Shown: positions 46,341 to 57,774 of the stretch, one piece after another
Layout: the number at the start of each line of letters is the position of its first letter
Position numbering within the stretch: the stretch's first letter is position 1
NCBI GenBank assembly: GCA_007922195.1
Contig: ML682088.1
Location: forward strand, 3,613,110 to 3,677,109
Source of the DNA: Podocnemis expansa
Lineage: Eukaryota; Chordata; Testudines; Podocnemididae
Direction of reading: 5' to 3'
Length of the DNA: 64,000 nucleotides
Position numbers and translations under genes: made by a program
The notes under the pieces: generated by a model
Seen by the model: only the letters and a program-made list of their open reading frames with translations
The model's database searches: none
Told to the model about the DNA's origin: nothing

Positions 46341-47179
46341 CCATAGGGCTCATTCTAAGAGGCTATTTAATTCCAATGTAGGATGGAAGATTCTCCCAAC
46401 TGACAGGGGTCCTAGAGCTTGGTCTCTAGCCCTAGCTCAAATATCTATACCACAAGTAAACAGTATCTTACATCAAGTCCCACAAACCCAAGTCAGCTGG
46501 CATGTATCAGCCACAGGTCTTAACTGCAGTATAGACATACTCTCTCTCTTCCAACTCCCTTCTGGCTCCACTAGCCATTTCAACCCTGCCTGTTTGACCT
46601 GTTCCTACCGTGAGGAGGGAGAGGCTTCTTCTGCTCTCCCCTGCTGTCCATCCTCCCCTCCCCACCCTGTCCCAGGTGTAAAAGAATGCTAAACTGTATT
46701 ATATACTCAGTCACTAAATGGTGCTGTATGTAAAATACCTTTTTAAACTAACCTCAGTCATGCCTGGCAAAGCATTAAAAGCTCATAGAAGCCACACATC
46801 TGGTGTGCGTAAGCAAGGTCTGTGCCCAGTCCCCAGCTGGTACAGGGGTCCATGGCACTGGACTCAAGCTCACCCCACTTCATCTGCCATGGAAGCCTTG
46901 GAATTCTCCAGACTTTGCCCCAAACCCCCAGAGCAGCTGTTTTGGGCTCCCCTTTTTAAAAACTAAGACACACCATGAGCACGGCTTCTGAGCAGCCAAC
47001 TTTTGTACTCCCATTGTAATTTTGGCCCAACAGCCTCCAACAGGTGGCATATCACACAGGCAACACCTTTATGAGAGTACGGTGACAGAAAATTAAATTT
47101 AAATGCTTCACCCAGGCAATAAATCTTCAGTAGCCTAATCTACCCAGGAATGACGACTTGAGTAGGCTTATCTCATTAA

Positions 47180-47391
47180 TTTCCAAAGGGATAGCTGTGT
47201 TAGTCTAGTCCAGTAAAAAAACAACAAGCAGTTGTGTGGCACTTTAAGACTAACAGATTTATTTTTTGCATGAGCTTTCGTGGGAGAAGATCCTACTTCC
47301 TCAGATGAGTGGGATCTTCTCCCACGAAAATTCATGCAAAAAATAAATCTGTTAGTCTTAAAGTGCCACACAACTGCTTGTTGTTTTTTTC
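47180..47391. mobile_element. Fold-back of Penelope 3' end with perfect 10-bp duplication
   Basis: It starts TTTCCAAAGGGATAGCTGTG and turns round at GATCCTACTTCCTCAGATGA. It ends AGTGCCACACAACTGCTTGT plus a T-run. ATCTCATTAA flanks both sides (47170-47179 and 47392-47401). Arms match closely, including the private change CAACTGCTTG for GGACTCCTTG on both arms. Confidence 0.9.
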
Positions 47392-49099
47392 ATCTCATTA
47401 AGAAGGAGCAAAGTTTGATATTTTCTCAAAATCTATAATGCTATCATCTGTTCCTTCCCAAAGGGCCAACTCCAGAGCCTACTGAAGTTAATGAAACTTT
47501 CCATTCATGTCAGTGGTCTTTGGATCAGCCTCTAAAGAGCTGATTCTCTCTGACAAGATTCAAAGCACCAACAAGTTCTTCAGGGGCTCTGCTTCACTTG
47601 AAGAGTTATAATCTTCCAATCAGCAAATGAAAACAATACCTTCCAATTTATGTGATTTATCTCAGCCAGCCAACATAGTTTAGATTTCAAATTCTGTATA
47701 CCAAATATTCTTACTGATCTGTTTGAGTTCAACCCAGAGTTTAAAAATCAAAATAAAACAAAAGGAAACCCTGGGAAATCATTTGTCTAGTAAATTCAAA
47801 CATGAACATTCACAAAAATCATCAGCTGCTCTTGGATATTCTGAGATCAAGAAAACAAACTGAAATATTTCAAGTAAATTATTTGCTGGCGTTTGTTTGC
47901 CCAAATCTATTGATACCCAGCAAAGGAAAAAGCAGCAGCATTATATCTCCAGGCATAAATTCACTTGTAGACTACATATAAGCAAATGTGCTTTCCTGAG
48001 CCTCCTTACAAGAATAGAAGAGGGCTGGGCAGAGCATGCTGGAATACTTCATAATGCTGTTAGTATTTGATTGTGGATATCCTGCTCTGCTCAGCATATC
48101 CTTTTACAAAAACACTTTTATTATCCTCCTAAGACCGTTATTTGTTAAATATGAAGCGTAAAATAACTGGTCCTTCATTTATTTGTGATAGTGTCCCTTT
48201 TTCCTCATAGGAAGCCAAAATAGTAGTAGATTTAATATCAAACTGATGCAAGAGGACATGTGTTTACTCTGTTCACTCTAGTGACCAAGTCTGTGGACCA
48301 AGAAACCAGGCCTGTAATTCAGTCTGCCAATGGTTTCTGTTCAGATTGTGTTACTTAAGTATAATACCATCCCTGTCCAAAGAAGAGTCTCTGTTCTTAA
48401 ATGAATTTCATTCTTAATGGTATTTTATCTGACCCAGCAATCTGAGACGTTACCTCATAGTCTGACAGAACAATACTCTGAGGGATGCCACTGGGCAAGA
48501 CAGCCCTTGGTCAATTCTAATGTGGTGGTGAAACCAAACAAGGAGATAAATGGGCTTCAGACTTCCAACCTACCATAGGCCACGCATCATAAAAGGCCAG
48601 CCAACATCTTTCGTGCTACAGTCACCTCACCATTGTGCAGTAAGAGTGGTCGCTCAGGAAAAGGAGTAATAGGGTCAAGTAAGGGATTTGGGAACATCAC
48701 GTTTCACTGCTACTGTAATAAATGAAGTGCACTGCTAATCTCATATAAAAACAGAGACATCACTAGAAAGGAAACAGGAAATATTCTTTTTTACATTTCT
48801 CCTTCTTACTCTGTCTTTTCTTCTCACTGCCAGCTATACACAGCTTTGGAGCCTGCTCATATCCGTCTATAATGCAAAACTGACTAATTCTCTTAGCTCA
48901 CCAGTTTTACACAGATGCAACTGTGTTGGTTTCAGTAGAGTTGTACCCATATGAGTGAAAGGAGCATAAAGTACTTAAAGTGATGGTTTGATGTTTGTTT
49001 CTTTTTAGCAGCAGTTATGCCACTGAACTAGCTATGTTTAATGTTATCAAATTAGCAACGGTTTCTAGAGAATACTTAAGTTCTTTTGCTGTACTGATT

Positions 49100-49265
49100 A
49101 AAGAAATAATACTTTGTTCTTACATAGTACTTGTCATCAGTAGATCTCAAAGCACATTACAAAGGATATCAGTACCATTAGGCACATTTTATGTGTGGGA
49201 ACTGAGGCACTGAGAGAGAAGGCAACTAACCCAAGTCACCCAGCCAGCCTTGCTAATTCTCAGAG
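49100..49265 (+). repeat. MIR/CORE-like SINE fragment
   Basis: ACTTGTCATCAGTAGATCTC, then AGCACATTACAAAGG and GGGAACTGAGGCACTGAGAG with a following TCACCCAGCCAGC fits the MIR/CORE core and tail. Confidence 0.55.
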
Positions 49266-49470
49266 TTAACTAAGAGATCCACAGATCCTGATCCAAAGTC
49301 CATGGAAGTCAATGAGAATGCTTCCACTGACATCAAAGGACTTTGGATCAGGAACACAGTGACTATTGATAACTAACAAGAAAGGGACTAAACCACAAGA
49401 AAAAGCAAGCATAATACATCACAGTTTTTGTCCATTTATTTAATCTATTAATTATTATTATTACTTATTT

Positions 49471-49637
49471 GTTAAAAACAACAAAAGTCCTGTGGCATCT
49501 GAAAGACTTCATCAGATACAGTGCATTGGCCTCACAAAAGCTTATGCCCAAAGAAATCTGTTAGTCTTTACGGTGCCACAGGACTTTTGTTGTTTTTACT
49601 GTACAACAGACTAAAATGGCTACCCCTCTGGAAATTT
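49471..49637. mobile_element. Fold-back of Penelope 3' end with perfect 10-bp duplication
   Basis: It starts GTTAAAAACAACAAAAGTCC and turns near GCATTGGCC. It ends AGACTAAAATGGCTACCCCT followed by CTGGAAATT. TTACTTATTT flanks both ends (49461-49470, 49638-49647). This copy is a distinct subfamily (CAACAAAAGTCCTGTGGCAT). Confidence 0.85.
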
Positions 49638-49779
49638 TTACTTATTTATGTTGGAACAGTACCTAAAGGCTTGTTTGTGGATAGCACCTCACTGTGCTAA
49701 GCACTCTGCACATTTTAAGAGGCAGCCTCTGCCTCAAAGAGTTTGGAATCTCCACAGACATTACAGAGAACCAAGAGTT

Positions 49780-49935
49780 TTACCCCTATTTTATAGATGG
49801 GAAAAATGAGGCATAAAGAGACAGAATGTCTTTTCCAAAGTTTGCAGTTAAGTCTGTTGCAGACAAGGAACAGACCCCAGATCTTTCCTGTCCCAGCCTA
49901 GTGCTTTAACATGAGACTAATTGTAGTTTAATTCA
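49780..49935 (+). repeat. MIR/CORE-like SINE fragment
   Basis: The stretch CCCCTATTTTATAGATGGGA, then AAAATGAGGCATAAAGAGAC resembles the MIR core. Diverged. Confidence 0.45.
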
Positions 49936-51132
49936 GATAACACTTGATAGTAAAAGAAATATTGTACAGTACATTTGGTGAAAACAATGAAGTCTCGGTA
50001 ATACGAAACCTCAATAATCTTTGGTCAGAGGTGGAACAACACTAAAAATTTTTGTACAGCTTATAAAGTGTGTGAATTAGCAAATTTCATATTAGCATCA
50101 TGCTATTATGGGATGCTTCATAAAAAATATTCCAAATTTTACACGAAGCTCAAGAACAACACTGAATTCCCAGCACATAGCATAAGAAAATGCTTGCCAC
50201 TGACTTAGGGTTAGAGCCATTCTGTTGCTCATGAACTAGGGTCTCCCATTTGTCAAGCTGAATGTAAATGCCAAATCTGACACCTCTGGTTCATATATTG
50301 TGTTTGCAGGTGTTCACATCTGGCTTAGAACAACTGAGCATGAGAACTCCTCCAACAGCAGTATAAAAAAGTGAAAACAAAAGAGAATTTGAGGACTTCA
50401 CTTCCAAAATGCAGACTATCTATTCATGGATAGTCTCAAAGTGATAGTAATTTCTCACATTGATTCTTAAATGATGCTTAATTTGATATCTGCTGAGAGT
50501 GATCATGCAATGTTACAAGCCCAATATGTTGTTCAAACTCTATCTTTCATAAAATTAGACTTTGCCTTCATATGTTAGCCAAAAGGCAATAATTGAAATT
50601 AGATGTAAACATGAAGTTTTACACCAATAGCAAAACATCATTTAATGGACTTCCTTCTTCCTTCCTTTTAGAAGAAAAAAGTATTAGTATGTCTGTGTGA
50701 GCATTTGAGAACTATTTTCCTCACTACAAGTCTGCAAATCCCACCTCAGAAGCAAAAAGTAAAATGGCAAGAAAAGAGCAATTCAGTATATTGTAAAAAT
50801 GATTTCAAATTTCAAAAAATTACTTAAATACATGGAATGACCATTGAAATCACCAGGCACTGTAATCTTTCATAACTCACGCGATGCAATTTTGCACATA
50901 GATTTTCAAAGAACCTAAAATTCACAATACTATCCCCTTGCACAGTGAAATTATTGCTTCAATAGAGTTGTCTGTGTAGTTGACCTCCTAAATCATCACA
51001 AATTACTAAAATCAAATGCATGAAAGCAGGTTAAACTGTATTTAAAAAAATCCTCAAAAACCTCTTTCCCCCTATTCCCAAGCATAACATCCCAGATCTA
51101 CAATGGAAAAAACTAGCTGCAAAGGAATCACT

Positions 51133-51442
51133 GGCTATGTCTACACTAGAGGGCTCAGTTAAGTCGACTTAAAGTCGACTTTATAAAGTCAACTTAAAGA
51201 GGCCCAATTTGTTTAAGTGGAGTTAATATAGTAGACTTTAAATGGGTCTCCTGGCTTAAGTTGACTTCATAAAGTTGATTTAAATGGCTTTCCTGCCTTA
51301 CGTCAACTTTATTATTCAACTTTGATGGCCACATTTCGGTAAGTCCACTTAACCCTTACAGTAGACTTTAAGAGTGAGAATTAAGTTGACGGTGGCCATG
51401 GAGTTGCTTAAGTCAACTTAAGCCTCCAGTACAGACATAGCT
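51133..51442. mobile_element. Palindrome-filled element, AAGTCGACTTAA type
   Basis: The 310-bp element has ends GGCTATGTCTACACTAGAGG and CCTCCAGTACAGACATAGCT, flanked by ACT on both sides (51130-51132, 51443-51445). The interior is GTCGACTT / AAGTCAACTT units. Confidence 0.8.
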
Positions 51443-51809
51443 ACTGTGTGGGAAAGTCTGTATTTCCATGTAAATAGAAGCTACTGGAGACTATATTCAA
51501 ATCTACCTTGTATCTGTTAGGAACACAAGACTGTGTCCCAATTATAGAAAAGATACAGTTAAATCATTGTTGCCTACTGAGCCCTACAAGAAAAAATGTT
51601 GTTGGGTTGCTGAAGTCCTGTCATGTAGCTGAGAATTAACCATGAAATCTGCTACAGAGTAGAGCAGTAAAAACATTTTGGGAAAAATTTATGAAAGAGC
51701 CTAAGTGACTTAGGAGCCTAACTCCTATTTTGAAAAGTGACTTGGGCACTTAAAACCCAATTGCACTGAAAATAAAATGTTCACAGTCTCCTTGGTCGCT
51801 TAGTTTCTT

Positions 51810-53634
51810 TTGAAAGAGTTACACCTTGGCTTGCATTGGTCTTGTTTCTGCTACAATATGGAACTGTTTGTTAATTGTGTTAGAGAACACCACTGGGGCA
51901 CAGCCACAGGTGGGCCATGGCCCACCTACCTGGAGATGAAACCTGCTCACTGTAGCACCCAGAAGCAGTGCAAACTTTGCTGCTGTGGCTGTTGGGCCAC
52001 TCAGCAGCTGGCGAACACTAGCCGGCCACCAGGCAACTGTGCCACTGTAGCAGTGCAGTTCACACTGCTGCCAGGCGCTGCAGTAGGTGGGCCTCATCTC
52101 ACCACCTTTCCCCATCCTCCCACAGCTACACTTCCTACCTAGTCACATTACCGGAAGCTGCCCTTGGCGGGGCCAACCCTGAAGACGCAGGGGCTTGGCC
52201 AGGAAACAGGCTGTAATGCCATATTTGTCTCTTCTAACCTTTTCAGAATTACAGTGTAGAAAGGCCTGTAGGCTAATGAACAGCTTTTTACTTTTATTAG
52301 CAGGTCTTTGAAGTCTGTTTGCCCTAGAAAAATACAGAATTTGCATATTTACAGAAAATCTTTAGTTTTCATATTTTGTGAAAAATAAAATCATATATTA
52401 ATTAAATGTTACTGAAAATGCCAGTGTCACTTATTCAATGTGTGCACAACGTCCCCCTCTTGTGGCTGACTTTTTAATACCTTTTAAATTTACATAGCTA
52501 AATATACGCCAATAAAATGCTTCTGGCATATAGCAATTATGCAACAGCTATAGGATTTCATGTTTTAATACATCTCAAATTTCACTTCTGTCTCCAGATG
52601 TGAGTAATTAAAGTTATGAAAACATGCCGAAAACTCTAAAAATCAGCCCTAAAGACTATGTTACTGAGTTTGGCAGGACAGATTTCACGTTGATGGTAAT
52701 GTGCTGTTCTGTACCACATGTAGCAAGGCTGTAGCATAGATTATGTTTGAAGGCAGACAGTTGTGGAACACATGGTAAGTGCTCAACATAAATGGAATGA
52801 AAAGAAATTAAAATAAGAGAATAAACAGCAGAGTCACTGGTAACAGTGGAGGAACTGTGACTGGATCATTCTATTTTAGTATTATGATCGGTGGTGCTAG
52901 TGGCTTCAACCTTGCTTAAAATTGTAAATATACTAATAAAATACTATTTTCAACTGCTATCTGTCTATCTTTCTGTTTACTGTAGCTAGGGAAACTAAAG
53001 TTCAGGGTTTCATTTTAATCACAAAAAAACAGGAGTTTATGCTGGGCTTCTTTTGTTTTGCCACGGGGGTGGGGGGGCTAGGATTGCTGTTTATTAGCAG
53101 AGGACAGCTGTTTATTAAACAGAGGCCCAGAACAAGAATAGGAAAGAGGTATGATGGGTGAGTCTGCATTAAAGAGCACTGATTGATCAATGAGGATTCT
53201 ATCATAAGTCTACACACATTTGCCACAAAACAATTGCACTGACTTTTAAGTCACACCATCTTATTTTGGCATGAGTCACTTTGTGGACATGACTATTATG
53301 AAATTTAAAAAGTGTCCTTTTTCAATCCAAAATTTACCACCTGAAAATAAAAATAATACCCTTTTATTTCAAAATAAGCATGACCAGAATCAGGTTGGCA
53401 GCTGTGAATCTAATCCAATTTAGTTATTTTGGTACAAATCTGCATGCAGAGAAGGCCTGTGACTAGAACAGTAGTGGGTGCAGGAGGTCAAGGTAGTGTG
53501 GGTTGAGATTCACAGATGAAAAGTGCTACATAAGAGCTAGGAAACGTTGCTATTAGTAGTGTCTTGTCAAAGTTACATCTGGAAGCCCTCACTACTGGAG
53601 CAGCAAGGACAGGCAGTAAGTCTGAATGTAAGCA
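51810..53634. other. Intron 19 segment with GC-rich patch
   Basis: A GC-rich stretch (51890-52200) gives overlapping open frames on both strands (up to 110 codons) without any domain. It begins near CAGGTGGGCCATGGCCCACC, a palindrome, and may be a decayed DNA element. The remaining 1.4 kb is AT-rich without recognised features. Confidence 0.4.
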
Positions 53635-53966
53635 CAGCAGAACCTCAGAGTTATGGACACCTCAGGAATGGAGGTTGTTTAACTCTGAAATGTGAGTATT
53701 TGAACAAAATGTTAAGGTTGTTCTTTAAAAAGTTTGCAACTGAACATTAACTTAATACAGCTTTGAAAAACAACTATGCTGAAGAAACATTCTGCTTTCC
53801 CTAATTGTTTCTTTTAAGTAATTTATGTTTAATGCAGTAGAGTACTTTATTTGCACACTCTCTCTCTCTCCCTCACTTCCAGATTGCATACTTCTGGTTC
53901 CAAATGTGGTGTGTGGTTGATTGGTCAGTTCATAGCTCTAGTGTTCATAACTCTGAGGTCCTCCTG
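53635..53966. mobile_element. Tigger/pogo-like inverted-repeat element
   Basis: The 332-bp element starts CAGCAGAACCTCAGAGTTAT and ends CATAACTCTGAGGTCCTCCTG. These ends match the Tigger (pogo, Tc1/mariner superfamily) terminus CAGTAGAACCTCAGAGTTAC. TA follows the right end; the left TA appears mutated. Confidence 0.7.
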
Positions 53967-55555
53967 TACAGTAGCAGATGTTGTGCAGGGAAAGAAAGAG
54001 CATGCAAGTGTCACAAGACTGTAATGATGAGCAATGATCTGGGAGAGGAGTGAAATGGACTGGTAGAACTGCATGAGGAAATGTATATCTAGTTAAGTCT
54101 ATACCTGGCCTGCTTAAAATGGCAGACACTACTGTCCTTGGGGGTGGGAGGGGGTGTGCTGAAACTGTAGTTCCACACCCTCCTCACTACCACGCTGCCC
54201 GCTCCTCCCACCCCGCTGACTTCTGCAGCAAGTTGACAGCAAGTGGTGGGGTGGGAGCATGGAGCCCAGCCTCTGGGCCATCCCGCCACACCCCCAGGGC
54301 AGAGCAGCCAGCCTTAGAGCGAGACAGGAGAGTGGAGTCCAGCTTCTGGGCCAGACCTCTCTGCATGCCCCCAGCACAGAGGGTCCCAAAGGCCCCCCAA
54401 AGGCTGATTGGCCCTGGACCCCACCCCTCCCTAGGGAAGGGCCTGTTGGAAGACCACAGGCAAAGATGAGAGCCTTGACATTACTTATCACACCAATGAC
54501 ACTTACCCTCAAGAACAGGCCAGCCATAGGTGAAGCTCTCATGTACTGTTGGTCCTATGGCACACAGGGCCAGAGACTCCCAGTAGCAGGACACTGGTAC
54601 ATCTTGCCACCAGGCTATTCCTACTATTGCTGCACATGTGAACTGCTCACTTCAGGGCCAGGATTTTCAACAATAGGTGCCTAAATTTAGGCAATGACAT
54701 CCATAATAAGGCACTTAAATAAGCACCAAGATTTGCAAAGGCGCTGACCAGCCAGAAGCTTCCAGTAACTACAACAGGGGAACCTGGGGCCTCACCATTG
54801 CTAAAAATCCCAAAAGGGAGATGGGACCCCATATAGGGTTAAGCCCAAGCCACTCACCAGCCCCTACACTCCACACGTGGAGCTGGCTCCAGTCACTCAT
54901 TCAAGGCCCTTTCTCCTCAGGCGGATCTGGGCCAGTCAGCCAGTCCCCCGATCAAGTCAGCGAGAGAAAATGGGACAAAGGCTCACTTTTGCCAAAAAAA
55001 GTCTAAATAGGGCTTAAAAAAGGAAGGACTGGCCACCCTACCTAAGGTAGGGAAAAGCATGGTGGATAACTGAGCTTAGAATAAAGGGGAGAAAACCCTG
55101 GAGCTGCAGGAGCAAGTTACTGTCCCTACAGCAAACATGGCGCTGCTGGTGAGGCAGCTGTAACTCTGCCCACCATGAGCAAGTGACAGGAATTGAAATT
55201 AAAACCTCTTATTCCCAGGTACAAATGTCTGTCACTTGAGCTAAAGGAGCAGCTCCATTAACTGTTGGCAGGAGTAGAGCCTAACCATATGTGGACTACC
55301 CACTTGAGAGGAACATGACACATTTAGCTCAGGAATAATGATCCTCACCTCCTTGTGAATGTCTTCATGCTAGGTGAGAGGAGGAAATGGTTGTGTACTA
55401 AACTGCGTATTATCTGTCCACAGTAGCTGCAAATGACATAAAATATGTCTACAGGTAGGATTATTATACCAGGGCTCAAAAACAACCATGGTGACGAGGT
55501 TTGTAGGCTGACTCCTTGCTCTGCTGTGAAAATGCAGTAGAGGAGCACCCTGTAT

Positions 55556-56300
55556 TATATGAATGTTGTGACAAAGCTCCTCCTCTATCTTGCTGGGTCC
55601 AGCACTTGTATCTAGCAACAAGTCAGAAACTGCTTCACTCACAAGTGTTCTTGTTGGCCCTGGTCTCTTAGCTGCACTGGAGAGATAAGAGTATCAGCAA
55701 AGTGATGGGCCTGGTCCCACTCTCAACTCCGGGCCCCAACCTAGGGACCACAGCCTCACTGTGCAGCGAGAGGGAACCAGCAAGATTCCCTGGGTTACTT
55801 TCCCATATTCCCTAGACATAATGTCCAGGCTCTGCTCAGCCGTGGGCTCTTCCTGGCCTCCCTACTAGGAGAAGCCCTTAGTCTCCAAGAACCCCACTGG
55901 GTGTGGTAGTGACCAGTTAAATCTTCCCGTTTTGGCAGGGTCTGTTTCCCTCAAGCCTCCAAGCCTAAGAAAGGTCCTTTGCCCCCTTCAGGCGGGTTTT
56001 AAACCCCCTCACTCCTTCGTACCTGCAGGGTACTTCCTGACCAGCAGTCTTCTCCTTCTCCTGGATCTGTCTGCCATCTAACCATACCCTGCCTCCTGAC
56101 AGCTCTTCTCACACTCCATCTGTCCCCTTTCTCTGGAGGAGAGGTTTTTTAACAAATTGTGGGTAGGGCCCTGATAAGCTACAGACGTGCCAATTAACCT
56201 AAAGTAACCCCTGCTCAGCTACCAGGGAAAAGGCACTTGCTGATGTATTGACCAGTACTCTTTGGAAGCCGTCAAGCCGGACCCTGCCACAACATGTAAC
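55556..56300. repeat. GC-rich interspersed segment, unclassified
   Basis: About 740 bp of GC-rich sequence begins TTGTGACAAAGCTCC and ends GGACCCTGCCACAA, so the ends are weakly inverted. No coding frame or clear duplication; the class is unknown. Confidence 0.35.
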
Positions 56301-56457
56301 ACTTCTTATGGAGGAGGACTGAAGAGATACACAGCAAAGCCCCAGAGTATCACAATAATGGGCGAGGTTCTTTGGCCTGTATTATCCACTTGATAATCAT
56401 AATGGACCCTTCCAGTCATAAAATGTATGAATCTGAATCTGATCATAACAATAATAC

Positions 56458-56470
56458 CACCACCACCACC
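56458..56470 (+). repeat. (ACC)n microsatellite
   Basis: Short trinucleotide run following CAATAAT repeats. Confidence 0.7.
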
Positions 56471-56559
56471 AACAGAATCATAGGGTTAGGTGGACCTCAT
56501 GAGGTCATCTAGTCCAACCCCCTGCCAAAAAAGCAGAATACTATAATACAATAACAATA

Positions 56560-56780
56560 ATACCTATCTTATATATAGCACTTTTCACCAACAGATCTTA
56601 AAGTGTTTTACAAAGGATGGTTAAGTATCATTACCCACATTTTACAAACAGGGAAACTGAGGAACGGAGATATATGACATGACTTGCCCAAGATCACTCA
56701 GCTGATCAGCAGCAGAGCAGGGAATAGAACCTAATTCTCCTGAGTCCAAGTCCTGCGCTCTGCCCTATAGACTATATTGT
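56560..56780 (+). repeat. MIR/CORE-like SINE
   Basis: It contains the core-to-tail sequence GGGAAACTGAGGAACGGAGA, then TGACTTGCCCAAGATCACTC with a terminal region typical of amniote MIR-type elements. This is the best preserved of the SINEs in the window. Confidence 0.65.
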
Positions 56781-57009
56781 ATTCCCTAGTCATAAGTCAA
56801 TGAATAATTATACTCTGGACTTAAGCAGGTGTAATCATGCAGTGTTAGTCATGATCACAACTTGCACTTTTCAGTGTTATTAGTCCAATATTTTAATGCT
56901 TCCTCTTTCCTACCCCACTGCCTAAGTAATGAGGAATGGGGAACAGGACAAAACATCATTTTCAGAATCATTATTACTGCAGACGTGAAACATAATGCAA
57001 ATGGCTCAC

Positions 57010-57113
57010 CAAGTGTTACAGTCCTTGATCACTCTCTCTCCTGGAGCATATTCTCTTCCATTGTGGAAACATGGGCACTTCTCAGGAACAACACATTTGT
57101 TTTCATGTCGTAC
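57010..57113 (-). CDS. VWF: VWF exon 19 equivalent: D' (TIL'/E') factor VIII-binding region
   Basis: This 104-bp exon enters in phase 0 and leaves in phase 2 at TG|GTGAGC. It encodes [20 protein letters not shown], then [14 protein letters not shown]; the final Cys is completed by exon 20. Human VWF has [20 protein letters not shown]...CNTC. Residues equivalent to human Arg816 and His817 (type 2N sites) are conserved, so factor VIII carriage is probably retained. The acceptor TTTAAG is preceded directly by a GATTT pentanucleotide repeat, and a good branch-point match (TACTAAA) lies a little further upstream. The exon is too short to stand out as an open frame and was found by similarity. Confidence 0.94.
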
Positions 57114-57116
57114 CTT

Positions 57117-57138
57117 AAATCAAATCAAATCAAATCAC
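57117..57138 (-). promoter_or_regulatory. 3' splice site tract made of a (GATTT)n microsatellite
   Basis: On the minus strand about four GATTT units run into the AAG acceptor of exon 19 and replace a normal C/T-rich tract. The TACTAAA about 20 bases further upstream could be the branch point. Repeat-number variation here would change the spacing from branch point to acceptor. Confidence 0.6.
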
Positions 57139-57366
57139 ACATTTTAGTAGCAGTTTGGCCCCTTAATATCTGATTCTATAAATTATGTGCATGCTAAAGG
57201 AAAACAAACATGAGAATGCACAGACACAGGAGAAAAGAAACCAAAACGATCTTGAACAGAGCTACAGATGCATGAAATACAACCTCATTTTCATTCTGGA
57301 GGAGAAGGTGGAAAGGACTGGACATGTGCTGAAACTGCTGAGAGAAACTAGAGACATAAAATCAAA

Positions 57367-57774
57367 GGCTATGTCTACACTAGAAAAAGTTCAAATTTCT
57401 TAATTTGAACTAATAAGTTCGAGTTTACTTTGAACTAAACTCATACCTATTAGGTCAAATTAACAATGTGGACTAATTCAAACTAAGATTAGTTTGAATT
57501 AGTCCAGCTTGTTAATTTGAATTAACTGCCCTTAGCTCAGATTTATTAAGTTCAAACTAAGGGTTAATCCTTGTCTACATCATCCTCAGTTTGAACTAAC
57601 AATTGACCTAAAGTCTTAGTTTTAACTAATCAGCAGGTCTTACTAGTTCGAACTAAGCTTCCATTAGTCTGAATTAAGGAATTCCTTAATTCAAACTAAT
57701 GTAAGTCTAATATAGACAGTTAGTTCAGATTAAGCCTCCTTAATTTGAACTAACTTGCAAGAGTAGGCATACCC
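57367..57774. mobile_element. Palindrome-filled element, AGTTTGAACTA type
   Basis: The 408-bp element starts GGCTATGTCTACACTAG and ends GAGTAGGCATACCC, flanked by AAA on both sides. The interior repeats AGTTTGAACTAA and TTAGTTCGAACT-like units. Confidence 0.75.

Larger units (their letters stand above)
45153..57009. other. VWF intron 19
   Basis: 11.9 kb between exons 20 and 19. Besides the elements listed separately, it holds a LINE 3' end on minus (45598-45690), diverged sequence without recognised features at 46341-47169, 47402-49100 and 49940-51129, and GC-rich patches at 51890-52200 and 54120-54460. Paired LINE tails lie at 56350-56520 (plus then minus). No exon was seen. Confidence 0.5.
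16248..57113 (-). other. VWF: von Willebrand factor gene, internal part (human-equivalent exons 19-30)
   Basis: Twelve exons on the minus strand join in frame with GT-AG splice sites. They follow the order of human VWF: end of D', D3, A1, A2, start of A3. VWF is a large secreted multimeric glycoprotein of endothelium, platelets and plasma; it carries factor VIII and tethers platelets to collagen. The diagnostic features are the D3 motif [10 protein letters not shown]1 and A2 encoded in one 1340-bp exon, the vicinal cysteine pair at the end of A2, and a Tyr-Met pair at the ADAMTS13 cleavage position. No stop, frameshift or lost splice dinucleotide was seen, so this reads as a functional gene rather than a pseudogene. 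The 5' exons (1-18) and 3' exons (31 onward) are not in view. Orthology is by recalled protein similarity, not a database search. Confidence 0.97.

Noticed and set aside
54119..54684. Open frames of 116-141 codons in both orientations
   Set aside because: Only composition supports them. The sequence is a GC-rich intronic patch in VWF intron 19 with no recognisable protein similarity.
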